Source: Carposina sasakii (Eukaryota; Arthropoda; Insecta; Lepidoptera; Carposinidae). From it: DNA of 64,000 bases. The first letter of the stretch is position 1. Each line of letters begins with the position of its first letter. The position numbers and the translations under genes are program-made. The notes below the pieces were generated by a model. That model was not told the DNA's origin and did no database searches. It saw only the letters and a list, made by a program, of their open reading frames with translations. The stretch lies in assembly GCA_014607495.2 (NCBI GenBank), contig CP053149.1, forward strand, positions 14,954,120 to 15,018,119, given 5' to 3'. Of the stretch, positions 33,216-44,433 are shown one piece after another.

Positions 33216-35014
33216 CATCTTGTTCTTATGAGTGTGAAAATATGTGATGCTGTCTTTATGTTTGTCATTTAACCCTACCTTTTAAGCTTAACTTTCAGAA
33301 ATAATCCAATATAATATTTCTAATAGCATCTTAAACCTTGATAAGACCTTTTAACAGCTAAAGGGCTAATAATACATCTGACGGCTCAGACTAATGCCAA
33401 CGTCACACGACGCGAGCTACTGACGGTAGACAGCTATGCACCAGTATACTCGCATTACAGTATTTTTACTCGCCTTACCCGGTCAAGTAAGTGCAAGCTG
33501 CTGTTGAGAAAGTAGACAGAGTTGTAGTAGTTCCGCTCCTGACTGTCTCTCTTATGTTGCTTGCTCCCGCTTTGAGAGTGTACAGTGGAATGTCACACAA
33601 CACTGTCCTAATCTGTTCTAGAAAAAAAAAACAGAATATAATCAATCGATCAGTCTGTTACCGCGCTTAGGCACTTAGGTGTAGTAAACCTTCTCGGTAT
33701 TTTGGGTAAAGCCTTTAAAAGGGTTCTCTATTAAAGTCTAAAGTTATTAAATGGATATAAGTACTTTTATTTCGGCTTATGTGAGATTATTATAATCGTA
33801 CTCGTATGTGAAGGGCGCGAATAGATTTACTAGAAGAATTTTTATTTCAAGTTTTACCGATATAGGGATTACCAAGAACACTTAAAGCAGTTTTGTTTTC
33901 ATTGTAGAAGCGAGACGCTTACTCTAGTGCCTGTAAGGTCGTCTTACTTCCACAATGGAATTCTGCTTTAATATTTCATGACACTAAAAGACAAACGCTG
34001 GCAAAGTGTTATAATAATTAAGGTAGACAGATGACTCTCAATGGGAGGTATATGTCACCCGTATATTCCTACCGCATAACCGAACTAGCTTATGTAGTTT
34101 TGATACATATTCATCGAAGTAACTAGAATCGTGTAACTCTCCCTTTATGAAGACATTTTTAAGGCGAGTCGGTAACTACGTAGGTTGCACCCACAGTACC
34201 TACAGCTTGAGTATTTTCTCTTTGCGCATATTTCTCAAGTCTCCACGTGAAAGTGAAAAGGTCTTTAGAATTCTATTTTATAAATAGAGATTTGAGCTTT
34301 GTACATTGCATATAATTTATATAACGTAGGTACATTTACTTAAGTTGTCTTAAAACGGATTATTTCACGGTTCACGGTGTGTGATTTTTAAGTGGAAACA
34401 TCTCTATTTTAAATGAGGGCAGCACTTCCTTCCATTGTTTTAGTTTTTAACAGCTAATTAATCAAATCGCCTTTGCCCAACAGTGGGACACGGTATAACT
34501 AGGCTGTCAAAAAAGGGCTAATCACTCAGTTCTATGATCATCATCGGTCCTCGTCCTAACCACGGAGACCCTAAAAGGGAATTGCTGTAACGAAATAAAA
34601 GCACCAAATGGAGATGACGAATTAGTCAGGTATTTTACGCGCCCCTAGCACAATAAAATGGTCGATAAAGGGTGACATTTACTGTAGATCAATTAACTCG
34701 AATGGCTTATTGTGACGCAACAGGTGATAGGAAAACTTAAAATAAACAGTTTAGTGTGGAAGTTTTGTGTTCTTGTGTATTTCCCTTGTATATTTCTACC
34801 TTATCATGTTACCTAGGTGAGATTTGCAATTTGTGTCGAGGTGTGTTAAAAGTAATTTTGAATTTATCTTTTGATAAAATTTAAAGTACCTACTTATATT
34901 ATTTGGTCAATAATATTTTTGAAATTGGATTCAGACATATAAAGAAATTCGTCTAGATCAACAATATACTTTTCACGGTGCAATTTCCCCAAATTTAACA
35001 AAATACTTTACACA

Positions 35015-35185
35015 CATAGTCAAGCCCATTATCCCCCAAAGAGGTTGAGCAGAAGCGTGAAAATTACATACCCATTTTTCACCAGTTGGCCTGTTTTAAG
35101 TCCTACGTGGTAAGGTGTGAGCCTACCGCCGCTTTTCGGGCACAAATACAACAATCTAGCGACCGGTAACGAATCCAATAGGAAA
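35015..35185 (-). repeat. repeat R in unit B
   Basis: Near-identical counterpart of 30545-30720, with small deletions such as the loss of about 13 bases after CAAGCCC. Confidence 0.6.
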
Positions 35186-35576
35186 CGTTTTTAAATAGGT
35201 ACAATAAGCTAATAGCAGGCATAGATATTGTCGGTAAGATACTGTCGGCACATTCACTTGCATAGTCTAATTTTGACATAAAGGCTGGTTAACCACACCG
35301 TAGTGAACAGTCACTGTGTAATGCAAGTGAATGACACCCTGTCTAAACTGTAGTGGCATGTAAATCTGTACTCGTGACATCAGTGTCAGACATCATAGGA
35401 CTGACTTGTAGGTAATTAGGTAACTAAGGTCAAATAGTTATTTACTATTAGTTAAATACGTTTGTCAAGCTAAAGTAATTTTGACGTTTTTGTACTATTA
35501 GTAAACTTAACTGATCTTAAGTAGTTAACTTATCAAACAGTTGTGCCTTAGTTATTTAGTTAGTTTTGATTTTATA

Positions 35577-35957
35577 TCAGCTACCTTTAGCTATGTCGGT
35601 GATCTTTGTACGTCTGCGGATCTCCTCATTTCTGATTCGATCACGCAGAGAGATCCCAAGCATAGCTCTCTCCATCGCTCGCTGTGCGATCCTGAGCTTC
35701 TTTATGAGGCGCATAGTTAGAGACCACGTCTCGGCACCGTAGGTCATCACCGGCAGCACGCACTGGTTGAATACCTTCGTCTTTAAGGACTGGGGTATCT
35801 TGGACACAAATAAGCTTCGTAGTTTCCCGAACGCTGCCCAGCCGAGTTGGATTCGCCGATTTACCTCCTTCTCAAAGTTGGACCTATCTAGTTTGACCGT
35901 CTGTCCCAGGTAAACATACTCGTCAACAACTTCGAGCATCGAGCTCCCAACCAAGGT
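35577..35957 (-). pseudogene. RTE LINE fragment ending unit B
   Basis: The same reverse transcriptase segment as 31112-31398. Here it continues across the duplication boundary to VVDEYVYLGQTVKLDRSNFE and LVGSSMLE. It is therefore the parent copy at the original right edge. It joins repeat R sequence at about 35957. The 3' end is truncated at the same point as in unit A. Confidence 0.8.
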
Positions 35958-36003
35958 GATTTGCACACCTCTGCCCAACCTCCATGGGGGATAATGGGCG
36001 TAA
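35958..36003 (+). repeat. repeat R terminal fragment
   Basis: GCACACCTCTGCCCAACCTC and GGGGGATAATGGGCG match the end of the R copy at 60370-60410. Confidence 0.5.
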
Positions 36004-36672
36004 CCTTTATGTATGTATGTATTTTTTTATGGCCTCATAACATGTGTCGGGCACAATAATTCCGCCAATGTCACGTAGAGATGTATGTATAACAAACAAA
36101 CAGACACCTGCAAATTTGTCCGCGAGAAATTTATATAAAGCCTATATTTTATTCTAATTTAGGCATTACAGTAAAATATACCTTCTACGACCACGATATT
36201 TAGTTAAAATCAGTTTTTTTTAAATGGTTTTATTAAGATTTATTCCTTCATTTTTTCTTTATATTTTTTTTTAGTTTTCCCTAACAAGTGACGTGTGAGT
36301 GATTCTTTTCCCGCAACTTATCCTCCATTTTTCCGTCAAAGCGTCAGCCCCGGAAATAGATGGGGCGTGTGAGGACGCGGTTTCCTTCCGCAGTCGCACC
36401 TGATCCGCATGGCGATGGCAAGACTAGGGGTGTTCCCGTGGATCCGCTCGTGACCTCGGGACTGTCCCGTGGCTTCATATGCCCGCTACATATGAAGACC
36501 CCAGATTTCACTTGTACAACGATTGCTATTAATTTAGTTTTATTGTAAGTTCTTCATAAACATCGACATTCATTATTAACGCATATTGCACTTACTGTGA
36601 TTCGAACCCAGGACTGATAAGCAGGATCTTTAAGTCTATGATTTCGAATCTCAAACTATATATAGGTAAATT
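36004..36672. other. stretch with a GC-rich patch
   Basis: AT-rich DNA surrounds a GC-rich patch at about 36290-36490. A 62-codon frame (36360-36548) crosses it without a recognised motif. The words CGGGCACAATAATTCCGCCA and TGTCACGTAGAG near 36045-36080 recur inverted at 41390-41425. No gene is supported. Confidence 0.4.
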
Positions 36673-36890
36673 GGCCTATTGGTGTAGTAGATAGTGACCC
36701 TGCCTGCGACGCCATAGGTTCGAATCCCGCTGGAAGCAAACATTGATATAATGAGTATCGATGTTTGTTTCCGAGTCATGGATGTTTCTATACTTATCTG
36801 TTTATATACCGTTGCTTAGTACCAACGACACAAAAGCTCAGGGATCTTAGTCTTAGGTTAATGTGTTAAAAAGTGAGTGAGTATTTATTA
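36673..36890 (+). repeat. SINE-B copy 2
   Basis: GGCCTATTGGTGTAGTAG, GACCCTGCCTGCGACGCCAT and GGTTCGAATCCCGC form the tRNA-like head. The body and the GGATCTTAGTCTTAGGTTAA end match 44166-44368. An ACTAG-ended repeat follows, as after copy 1. Confidence 0.7.
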
Positions 36891-36904
36891 TTTATTTATT
36901 TATA

Positions 36905-37256
36905 AACTGGTGGACGCCCGCGACTCCGTCCGCGTGGACTACAGAAAAATACATAATGTCGAAATTATCCACGATAAAAACATTTTCCCGGGATAAAAAG
37001 TAGCCTGTATGTTAAGTGGGACCTGTCACAATATATTCCTGAAAACTGCATCGAAATCGGTTCAGCCGTTTCTGAGATTAGCGTGCACAAACGCACAGAC
37101 AAACAGGCAAATCGACAAACAGACAAAAATTTAAAAAAATCATCGTTTTGGGTTCTATTGCGTTGATAAAGGTTAAGGTTAATATTATATAATATTTTTT
37201 CTTATATATCTTCCATGTACAGACAGCGATCCGTTACATTTTTATTATATGTATAG
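36905..37256 (-). mobile_element. ACTAG-ended Helitron-like repeat, copy 2
   Basis: Begins ACTGGTGGACGCCCGCGACT (one substitution in ACTAG). It aligns with 9294-9612 through ATCGAAATCGGTTCAGCCG and the ATATCTTCCATGTACAGACA end. Confidence 0.6.
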
Positions 37257-38347
37257 ATATGTTCTATACAGTTGCCTATATTCATAACGCTTCGTTTGAC
37301 ATACTCCTTTTGTTACGTCCTGCATACTCGTAACCGCAAATATTATAATACGTATTGCCGATGAGGTTGTAATAAATCAGAGCATATTGCCAACATTGTG
37401 TATTCTTTGTACGCTAATTCTAATTAGTAAATGACATAATACATCATACACTATGTTCGCTCTATGATGGAGCAGGATACATTAGCGATGAATTATAATT
37501 ATTAAGGCACTTCTGTTTTGGATGTCACTGTCAGGATAGAAACAGATAATTTATAATGTATTTTAATTACATTGTATATAGTGAATTGAACTGAATATTG
37601 CAGGTACCTGTTAAGAAGTTATCCCGAGGTATGATAGCGTCCATAAGATATATAAAAAAAACAACAACTGAATCTCGTTGCGTGCGTGTCGTAAGTCTAG
37701 TTCTCATTTTTCAACATTATGCGAAAATTTATTCTCCCCTCAAATTATAATTTTAAAATTGTAGTAAATATTTAATGACACACACAATAGCTTCATGTCT
37801 ACACTCATAGTTATCTAAATCAATTTTCCCAATCAGTATTCAGTGTTGCCAGCCCCCCTCTTTCGGCTCCACTTTCACTAACACGCTCAAATACGATCCA
37901 ATTTCCCCAGATTCCATTAAATAAATTAGTTCACTAATAATGGAGGTCGAATTCTGCAGAAATTACAATAACTTGCCCATTTGTTTAGAGCTTGGAAAGT
38001 TCAAGAACGTTATTGACTTACTTTATTGTTACTAGGTTATTGTTTATTATTGTAACTTACTACTTATAATTCCTATATAGATCTGTAGCTCTCTAGCTAT
38101 CGGCATTTTACCAATTAACTTCATATAGTTTAGGTATGTAAGGCTCCGTTCCATATGTTTCATGATACTTGCTATATAGTTAGTATAGATTTAGCTATCT
38201 AGGTTTTCTACCTGTCCGATTGTAAATATTGTTTGAAAATAGCTGTAATATTTCATTTCTTATTGAAATAGTTTTCGTATTATTTATTTCATGCGCTATT
38301 TGCATTGAGTATTTACTGTATCGAACAGTATTCGGTCATAAAATATA
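37257..38347. other. AT-rich stretch with a decayed MITE-E half
   Basis: About 37275-37330 resembles one arm of MITE-E (CTTCGTTTGACATACTCCTT, TTGTTACGTCCTG) and ends in CATACTCGTA, a scar octamer at 37325-37332. Nothing else is recognised. Confidence 0.4.
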
Positions 38348-38682
38348 CAGGGTGTTTTTTTCGTTGCTACCATTTACGAGAGGTACGTACTCTATACATG
38401 AAATAAAGTGAGTTTATGCCCAAATAATAGCTGGGTAATGATTTTAATTTTTCAAGCATCTTTTTTGAATTAACTTTTTATTGCATGAATGTATGGTCTC
38501 TAGTGTTAGTATTGGTTATTTGATGGGAGATTTTAAAGTTTTTTTATGGAAAAATTGCAACCCGATAACTTAACTTTGGACCTTAATATCTTGGAGACCA
38601 GACACTTCCATGGAGAAAAATGTTCGTGATGATGAAGAGAATGCGTGGTATTCAGAAACGTTGATGACCAAAAAACATACTG
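38348..38682. mobile_element. MITE-F copy 2
   Basis: TA-flanked. Ends are CAGGGTGTTTTTTTCGTTGC and TTGATGACCAAAAAACATAC-TG. It shares TACTCTATACATGAAATAAA and CACTTCCATGGAGAAAAATG with copy 1. Confidence 0.7.
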
Positions 38683-38877
38683 TATAAGTAAAATTATTAC
38701 AGAATATTCGATATGATCATGCTGTTCTTTTCATTCAGGTATTCTTTTTATTCAGGAAGAAAATAAAGAGTTTTTAAATCAAATTAACCATATACCGTGT
38801 GTATATATGTGGTTCCGAAATCCGGTAGCCAGAACTACAAATTCATAAAAGATTCCAGCCACGCGTTAGCATAGCGG

Positions 38878-38881
<4 letters not shown>

Positions 38882-38922
<41 letters not shown>
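38882..38922. repeat. AT dinucleotide microsatellite
   Basis: About 20 uninterrupted AT units. Confidence 0.95.
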
Positions 38923-38925
<3 letters not shown>

Positions 38926-38944
38926 GATCAGTGACTATAATTTC

Positions 38945-39005
38945 CGAGTCGACGCTTACGACATACACGGCAGGAGATGATGTATTCTAGTGAAGCCCCG
39001 CACGG
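38945..39005 (-). repeat. repeat G, inverted copy
   Basis: ACACGGCAGGAGATGATGTA and TTCTAGTGAAGCCCCGCAC are the complement of the 11091-11155 words. Confidence 0.45.
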
Positions 39006-40802
39006 AATGCAAAATCTATTATTTTATTACATCACAATATCTATTCTGTGTTACCAAATGATTACCAACATCAAAGAAAGGTAGGTAGGTATTGATCAAA
39101 GACCAATTAAATCCACATTGGAAACAGAGCACGTTACCGTAACTAATCTATTCCTAGACAAAGACAACATACGCGCCGCCGACACGGGATCATATTTACG
39201 ACGTCTCCAGCCTTCTTTGTTATCAAAGAAAACTGTACGTAGCTTTTCTTAGGACAAGGCTGGAAAGACTGACGTCCAGTGCAGTGTTTTAGATAACCTA
39301 AACATATGTCGAATCGAACATAGCTGATTGTTAAAAAAGTTATTATTTTTGTTTTTTTTTTGTCACATGTTCATTTGGTCTATTCTGATTATACCTATTA
39401 CCTATTATTATGTTAGCCCGCATAGTTTACTGACGGCTATTTGTCTGCTTTCGCATTGGCTATGTGTCTGCTTTCGCGTCATGCAATCATCGCATCTTGT
39501 CTTGTCACTTCTTGACAAATTTGTCAAGATTAAGAAGCATACATTTTTCAATGAAGAAAATCGTACATAAAAAGAAAAAATATCTGGACCAAAATCGACT
39601 TAAGTGGTGTAACAATTATTGTCGGTCGGAACTATAATTACACACAAGGTAATAATAATTAAATGTTTAATATTTCACACTACAAATTAGAACTGTATTA
39701 CCATATAAAAAAATTGCTTGCGATAATCTATAGCCTATACAGCTTGTTGAAGGAATGGCATTAGCGTCGTAAAGTGTTTTATTCGGCCACAAACGCCTCG
39801 CTATTACGATACGCTCTAGGTTACGCCCTTACGGTTTTATGTGACACTGACATTTATTTTATAGTCTATGAATGTACTGCATAGACTCTGGGATACTACA
39901 AAATTGATTTAGCAGGAGGTATGAAAATAATTTGATGGCGCCCACACATGGCGACTACACAATCTTTAGAAATCTTGCTTTTTCCTGCTATCGAGGGTGT
40001 AGTTTCTCCAGTCGTAGTATCATTGTCTGTTAGTCACTCAACAATCATTGTTCTCAGTAACATTAGTAGCTAAAATTGATCCTTAATTATATCGTGTTAT
40101 TTAGCTAAACGGTTTCTGTAATTGATTGATAGATAATTAACATTTACCGAGTAATACCCCTAAATTCAATTTATGTAAAAACCTTCGGGCTCTCCACTTT
40201 CTAGAATTGTTGACCGCAATTATACCCATTCACTCTAGCTAGACTATCAAGAAATTACTTCATAACATCCACTTCAGTTTAATTGAGGCCTAAAAGCTCT
40301 CATTCTAGGGCCATATTTAAAATTGCGTCACTTAAATTAACTTAATTACTACGAGTAGTATAAACAACAGAATTGACAGTTTGACATTCGTCGCCATAAA
40401 ATCTACAGTGCACACTAATTCGGCATAGACAGTGCTGCCGTAGGGTAATTATGAAATAAATTTGCAAAACTTTAGAAATGGACAGCACAATTCAAACAAA
40501 TTGAATTGAGTTAATGGACTCGTCCGGGACGTCCAATTTGTCAGAAAACAAAGTGATAACGTGTCTGGAAGTTTTGGCACCATTCTAATTGGAGTTCGCA
40601 AAATAGCTTTTGTTAATAATACAAGTTTTTTGTGCGGTGTTGCTTGGGGAATTGGGAATATTTATTTATTGATAGAAAATTCGGTTCCTAAAATATGGTG
40701 TCTCAAAAATTATGATGTCCCTATACTGGGTACTTAGCTACATTCTGTTTGCATCATACTGTAGCTTCGTAAAGTTTTCTTTTTTTTGTCCTTATTAAAA
40801 GA
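39006..40802. other. stretch without recognised features
   Basis: No coding region, RNA or repeat pair recognised. An 80-codon frame at 39328-39570 is AT-driven and hydrophobic. One TACGAGTA lies at 40350-40357. Confidence 0.45.
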
Positions 40803-40875
40803 ATCATCATCACCATCAGCCTACCTATATCAGCCCACTGCTGGACGTAGGCCTCCCCCAGTGTACGCCACAAAG
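40803..40875 (-). repeat. RTE LINE tail fragment
   Basis: A CATCATCACCATCAG tail, then AGCCCACTGCTGGACGTAGG and CCTCCCCCA, is the complement of an RTE 3' end. Confidence 0.6.
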
Positions 40876-41296
40876 ATCAATCTCCCGTTTTTGCCATCCA
40901 TTACTACCAGTATAGAATTTTTAGAAGTTTCGACGTATATGTAGTATATTATGCACAACTTAAAGTTCCTGCCACTGCAAATACTATGTTTCGTTTATGC
41001 CGCTGAAAATAAAATTTCCAAAAATACCAGATTTAATATTTTAGGTAACAAAAGCTTTCTTCGCAAATTCATATGATTTATTTAGTGCAATAAAATCTTT
41101 ATTTGTACAATACAGAATTTAATCACACTTTTGTTTATTTGGTATGTAGACATTTTGCTATTAGGGCGCTTTCTCACTGTGATACCGATACAGATTTACG
41201 GTGCAGCCAGCTAAATAAATCCTCAAGTGAAAACGCAAACCAAATATGGTGCATCTTCTTCCGCGCATGTCGTAAAAGGAATAAGGAACTAGGCCC

Positions 41297-41533
41297 CCTG
41301 ATTACCTAATTTGCAATAGCAAAGCCGAAGATAGCGAAAATTGTACAATATTCGCCTTGAAATTCATTTTACGTAATACGAATTCTCTACGTGACATTGG
41401 CGGAATCATTGTGCCCAACACAATTGTGGCCATTAACAAAAATAGAATTAATACAAATTTGACAAGCAATCAGCGATTTTTGTACAATTTTCGCTATCGC
41501 TCTGCTTTTGCTAGTTAGGTGATAAGGGGGCTG
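41297..41533. mobile_element. MITE-D relative
   Basis: Outer words CCCCCTGATTACC and GGTGATAAGGGGG, with inner GCAATAGCAAAGCCGAAG and CGCTATCGCTCTGCTTTTGC, match the MITE-D ends. The centre (GAAAATTGTACAATATTCGC and AGCGATTTTTGTACAATTTT) is AT-rich, as in 51232-51412. An extra segment at 41385-41430 shares CTACGTGACATTGGCGGAAT with 36050-36080 and may be a nested piece. Confidence 0.55.
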
Positions 41534-41650
41534 GTAATCACTCAGGCGATAAGCTAGCAACTTGTTACTGATCATTTACTTACATCTGTCCCTGCTATGC
41601 TAAACGTGGCTGAGGGATCTCCTTTATGATTCTGCAGTTTTGGGTATATA

Positions 41651-41757
41651 CATGATGTTTTTTCGTTGCCACCCTTTACGAAGGACACGTACTCTATACA
41701 CCAAATAAAATAAATTTATGCCAAAAAAAATGACGTTGATGACCGAAAATCACTCTG
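41651..41757. mobile_element. MITE-F deletion derivative
   Basis: Both ends of MITE-F are kept (CATGATGTTTTTTCGTTGCC and GATGACCGAAAATCACTCTG) and flanked by TA. About 250 internal bases are lost between CCAAAAAAAATGA and CGTTGATG. Confidence 0.65.
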
Positions 41758-42534
41758 TATATGTATTGACATAAAGCGACGTGAATTCTACGTGCCTACC
41801 AGTTGCGTGACTAGGGAATTCTAATCGACTCTATGTTTCAAGTTGTCCGATATCTATTGTGTAATAGTATCCATTACTAATATTAGGTAATTATTTTATT
41901 TTGGTAACTTAAAGAGGCACGCAGTGGACATACTCGTATGTTAGTCTGTCTAAAGAATAAAGCAACAACCTTTACCAGCCGCTCGCTTGAAGCAAGATTG
42001 ACTCAATTATAAAATTATTAATTTTGACTCAATTGCAAATAACATGTAATTGGAAGTGGGGACAATTTTCGTATAATTAGGTCAAACACATTTCTTGCTA
42101 TAATAAGCGCAGTGTCCTAGTCAGTTAGATCCGTACAAAAGGTCAGGCACCCAGACGCCGACGCTCGTAACGTGTGCTTGCTTTCAATTATTTAATATTT
42201 ACTTGGTTATTTGTGAAAGTTTCGCTTTCATTGTGTTTGTAACTGTCTGCTTGGTACTTTATTACATACGTTTTCGCCATTAATCCGCAAGCTTTGGCAG
42301 GGTTCCCAAAAGAAGCGTTTGTGAATCAGTTTTGGGTGAATTTATTGGAGTTATGAAAAATGGCAGGTCTATTTCCGTTGCCTTTTCTCTTTGAATTTTT
42401 CGGTGCTAAACTAATTGAATTGATTTTGTGTTTTGTTACTTCTGTTATTTATTCATTCTACTCCTCACTGTGAATATTGTAATTATTAATTTTGATATAG
42501 TATAGGTAAAAAATTTATTTTATGTCTATCTATA
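41758..42534. other. stretch without a supported gene
   Basis: TACTCGTA lies at 41931-41938. A TATAATAA followed 24 bases later by TCAGTT at about 42119 was considered as a promoter and judged too poorly spaced. Nothing else is recognised. Confidence 0.4.
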
Positions 42535-42600
42535 TCTCTAATATATAATGTTATATATTAGATAATATATATAATATATATAAGATATATAATGTTATAT
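42535..42600. repeat. AT-rich near-palindromic run
   Basis: Interleaved TATATA, TAATATAT and ATGTTATATAT words, able to fold on itself. It sits directly upstream of SINE-A and may be the SINE's insertion site. Confidence 0.6.
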
Positions 42601-42950
42601 ATAGCCCAGTGATAGCCCAGCGATTAAGACGTGCACCATCCAAGCGGGAGGCGTAAGTTCGATCCCAGTCACGGGCCTGTACCAATGAATTTATTTCATG
42701 TACAGATTTTAATGTTGCAAAATTGTCACTTAGCTCGTGCCTCGGGAAGCACGCAAAACCGTTGGTCCTGCGCCTGATGTCTCTCCGGTTGTGTCGGCTT
42801 TCCGTCCAATCGGACTATGAGAATAACGGAATAGAGAGTGCATCTGTGTTTGCGCACACAATTGTGCACTATAATATCTCCTGCGTACCTGGCCAATGTC
42901 CGTAGAGATTGGTCGCCTTGGCCGAAATACAGTCGGAGATCATCATAATG
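42600..42950 (+). repeat. SINE-A, most complete copy
   Basis: The tRNA-like head includes TAGCCCAGCGATTAAGACG (A-box region) and AGTTCGATCCCAGTCACGG (B-box). The body carries CGTGCCTCGGGAAGCACGCA, GGTTGTGTCGGCTTTCCGTC and GTTTGCGCACACAATTGTGC, ending in AGATCATCATAATG. The first 11 bases, TAGCCCAGTGA, are nearly repeated in tandem at the start. Other copies are at 5277-5475 (inverted) and 63801-64000. Confidence 0.7.
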
Positions 42951-43370
42951 TCTAAATAAATCTATTGCTATTCAAAGATAATATCGAGATCAGTTTTATT
43001 TAAGCATATCAAGAAGTAGCACTCCAAGGTCTCTATGTGCACGATGATGTGGAAGATGTGGAACTGAAGGAGCTCGACATCTCCAAGATCCAATTCGCGT
43101 TCGATTTAGGTATTTTATCGCTATTACCTACTATCGAATAAAGCTGATGGCCCACCAATGTTTTACAGCGAGGATATGAAGAATAGGTCCCGTTTTTAGC
43201 CTTTGGGTACGGGACTCTAAAAAGCCTGCAATGGAAAGGGCCAGAAGAGTGATGATGAAGGGTCTGTAAGTAGATAATGTACATGACAAAATTTAACACA
43301 TAGTCAAACAAAAGCTTCGCTCTATCTGTTTTCCCAACTTCGGTGACGGTGTAAACATATCTTCTAACAT

Positions 43371-43683
43371 ATAATAAAAATGTAACGGATCGCTGTCTGT
43401 ACATGGAAGATATATGAGAAAAAATATTATAGAAGACCTTTATCAACGCAATAGAACCCAAAACGATGATTTTTGGAATTTTTGTCTGTTTGTTTGTCTG
43501 TGCGTTTGTGCACGCTAATCTCAGAAACGGCTGAACCGATTTCAATGCAGTTTGCAGGAATATATTGTGACAGGTTAACATATAGGCTGCTTTTTATCCC
43601 GGGAAAATGTTTTTATCCGGGATAATTTCGACATTTCGTTTTTTCTGTAGTCCACGCGGACGGAGTCGCGGGCGTCCACTAGT
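43371..43683 (+). mobile_element. ACTAG-ended Helitron-like repeat, copy 3
   Basis: The inverse of 9294-9612. It begins GTAACGGATCGCTGTCTGTA and ends TGTAGTCCACGCGGACGGAG, TCGCGGGCGTCCACTAGT. The GGACG/CGTCC hairpin and CTAGT end are best preserved here. A 182-codon minus-strand frame across it (43033-43581) is not conserved in sister copies. Confidence 0.65.
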
Positions 43684-44165
43684 TTCATAATAAATTCTCC
43701 AAACAAATATTAAGTTATTCTACTGTAACCCATATTTAATGGATGTCCCACTGCTATACGCCAGCCTAAACAAGCAGTAGCGCCGACACATTCGCAGGTT
43801 TACGACCTTTTTACTGCTAACTGAATGCCGACCTCCTTGTCTGGGGGTGTGTTCGAGTTCTCTAAATTCAAATTTGAAGGTAACCTGCTTGGCTGATGTA
43901 TTTGTCGGCAGTTTGATACGACTGAGGTGGTGTTGTAAAAGTAAATTAGTTTTCCTCTGTTTCTGGGAAACTGCCTTGATTTTGTTTACTTGAGGTGTTA
44001 TAGAGAGACGCTTGGTAATAAAAGTTACATTAGGTTTGTCTGGGCTACTTTTTTAATGACTGAGCTTTAAATTCATATACATAGACTGAGATAATGCCCG
44101 AGTTCGGCTCTTACTATATGCACGGATGGAGATGGAGCTGACGTATTCCCCGCAGCCTATATTGA

Positions 44166-44368
44166 CGGCCGATTGGTGTAGTAGGTAGTGACCCTGTCTG
44201 CGACGCCATAGGTCCTGGGTCCGAATCCCGGTAGGTGCAAACATTGATATGATGTATATCGATGTTTGTTTCTATACTTATCTATGTATTTATATACCGT
44301 TGCTTAGTACCCACGACACAAGACCTTAGGGATCTTAGTGTGGGACTAGGTTAATGTGTTGTGTGTGA
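44166..44368 (+). repeat. SINE-B copy 3
   Basis: GGCCGATTGGTGTAGTAGGT, GACGCCATAGGTCCTGGGTC and CGAATCCCGGTAGG form the head, ending GGACTAGGTTAATGTGTTGT. The Penelope-like insertion begins about 20 bases beyond its 3' end. Confidence 0.7.
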
Positions 44369-44378
44369 ATATTAATTT

Positions 44379-44389
44379 ATTAATTGACC
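44379..44389. repeat. candidate Penelope target duplication, left
   Basis: ATTAATTGACC here is repeated exactly at 46701-46711, immediately after the right arm of the Penelope-like element. Confidence 0.6.
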
Positions 44390-44433
44390 TATAAATGAAA
44401 TTGTATTAGGCGTTACAATTCGGAAGTTCAAAC

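Larger units (their letters stand above)
31399..35863. repeat. tandem segmental duplication, unit B (4465 bp)
   Basis: Unit B aligns with unit A throughout, but in two contrasting ways. From 31399 to about 33230 it has dozens of deletions of one to about twenty bases relative to 25885-28190. From about 33230 to 35863 it differs by only occasional substitutions and small indels, apart from the missing hAT MITE. The change is abrupt, near GAGTGTGAAAATATG. Confidence 0.85.

Noticed and set aside
21960..35925. TACTCGTC words in the RTE reverse transcriptase (complement of the VDEYVY codons)
   Set aside because: They are coding sequence shared by all copies and lack the second TA, so they are not scars.
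38882..38922. AT run as a replication or recombination hotspot
   Set aside because: A plain microsatellite; nothing in the sequence supports more.
42090..42200. possible promoter: TATAATAA with TCAGTT
   Set aside because: The TATA-like word starts only 24 bases before the Initiator A and no downstream element is at the required position.
43033..43581. 182-codon minus-strand frame
   Set aside because: It runs across an ACTAG-ended Helitron-like repeat and is not kept open in the sister copies at 9294 and 36905.
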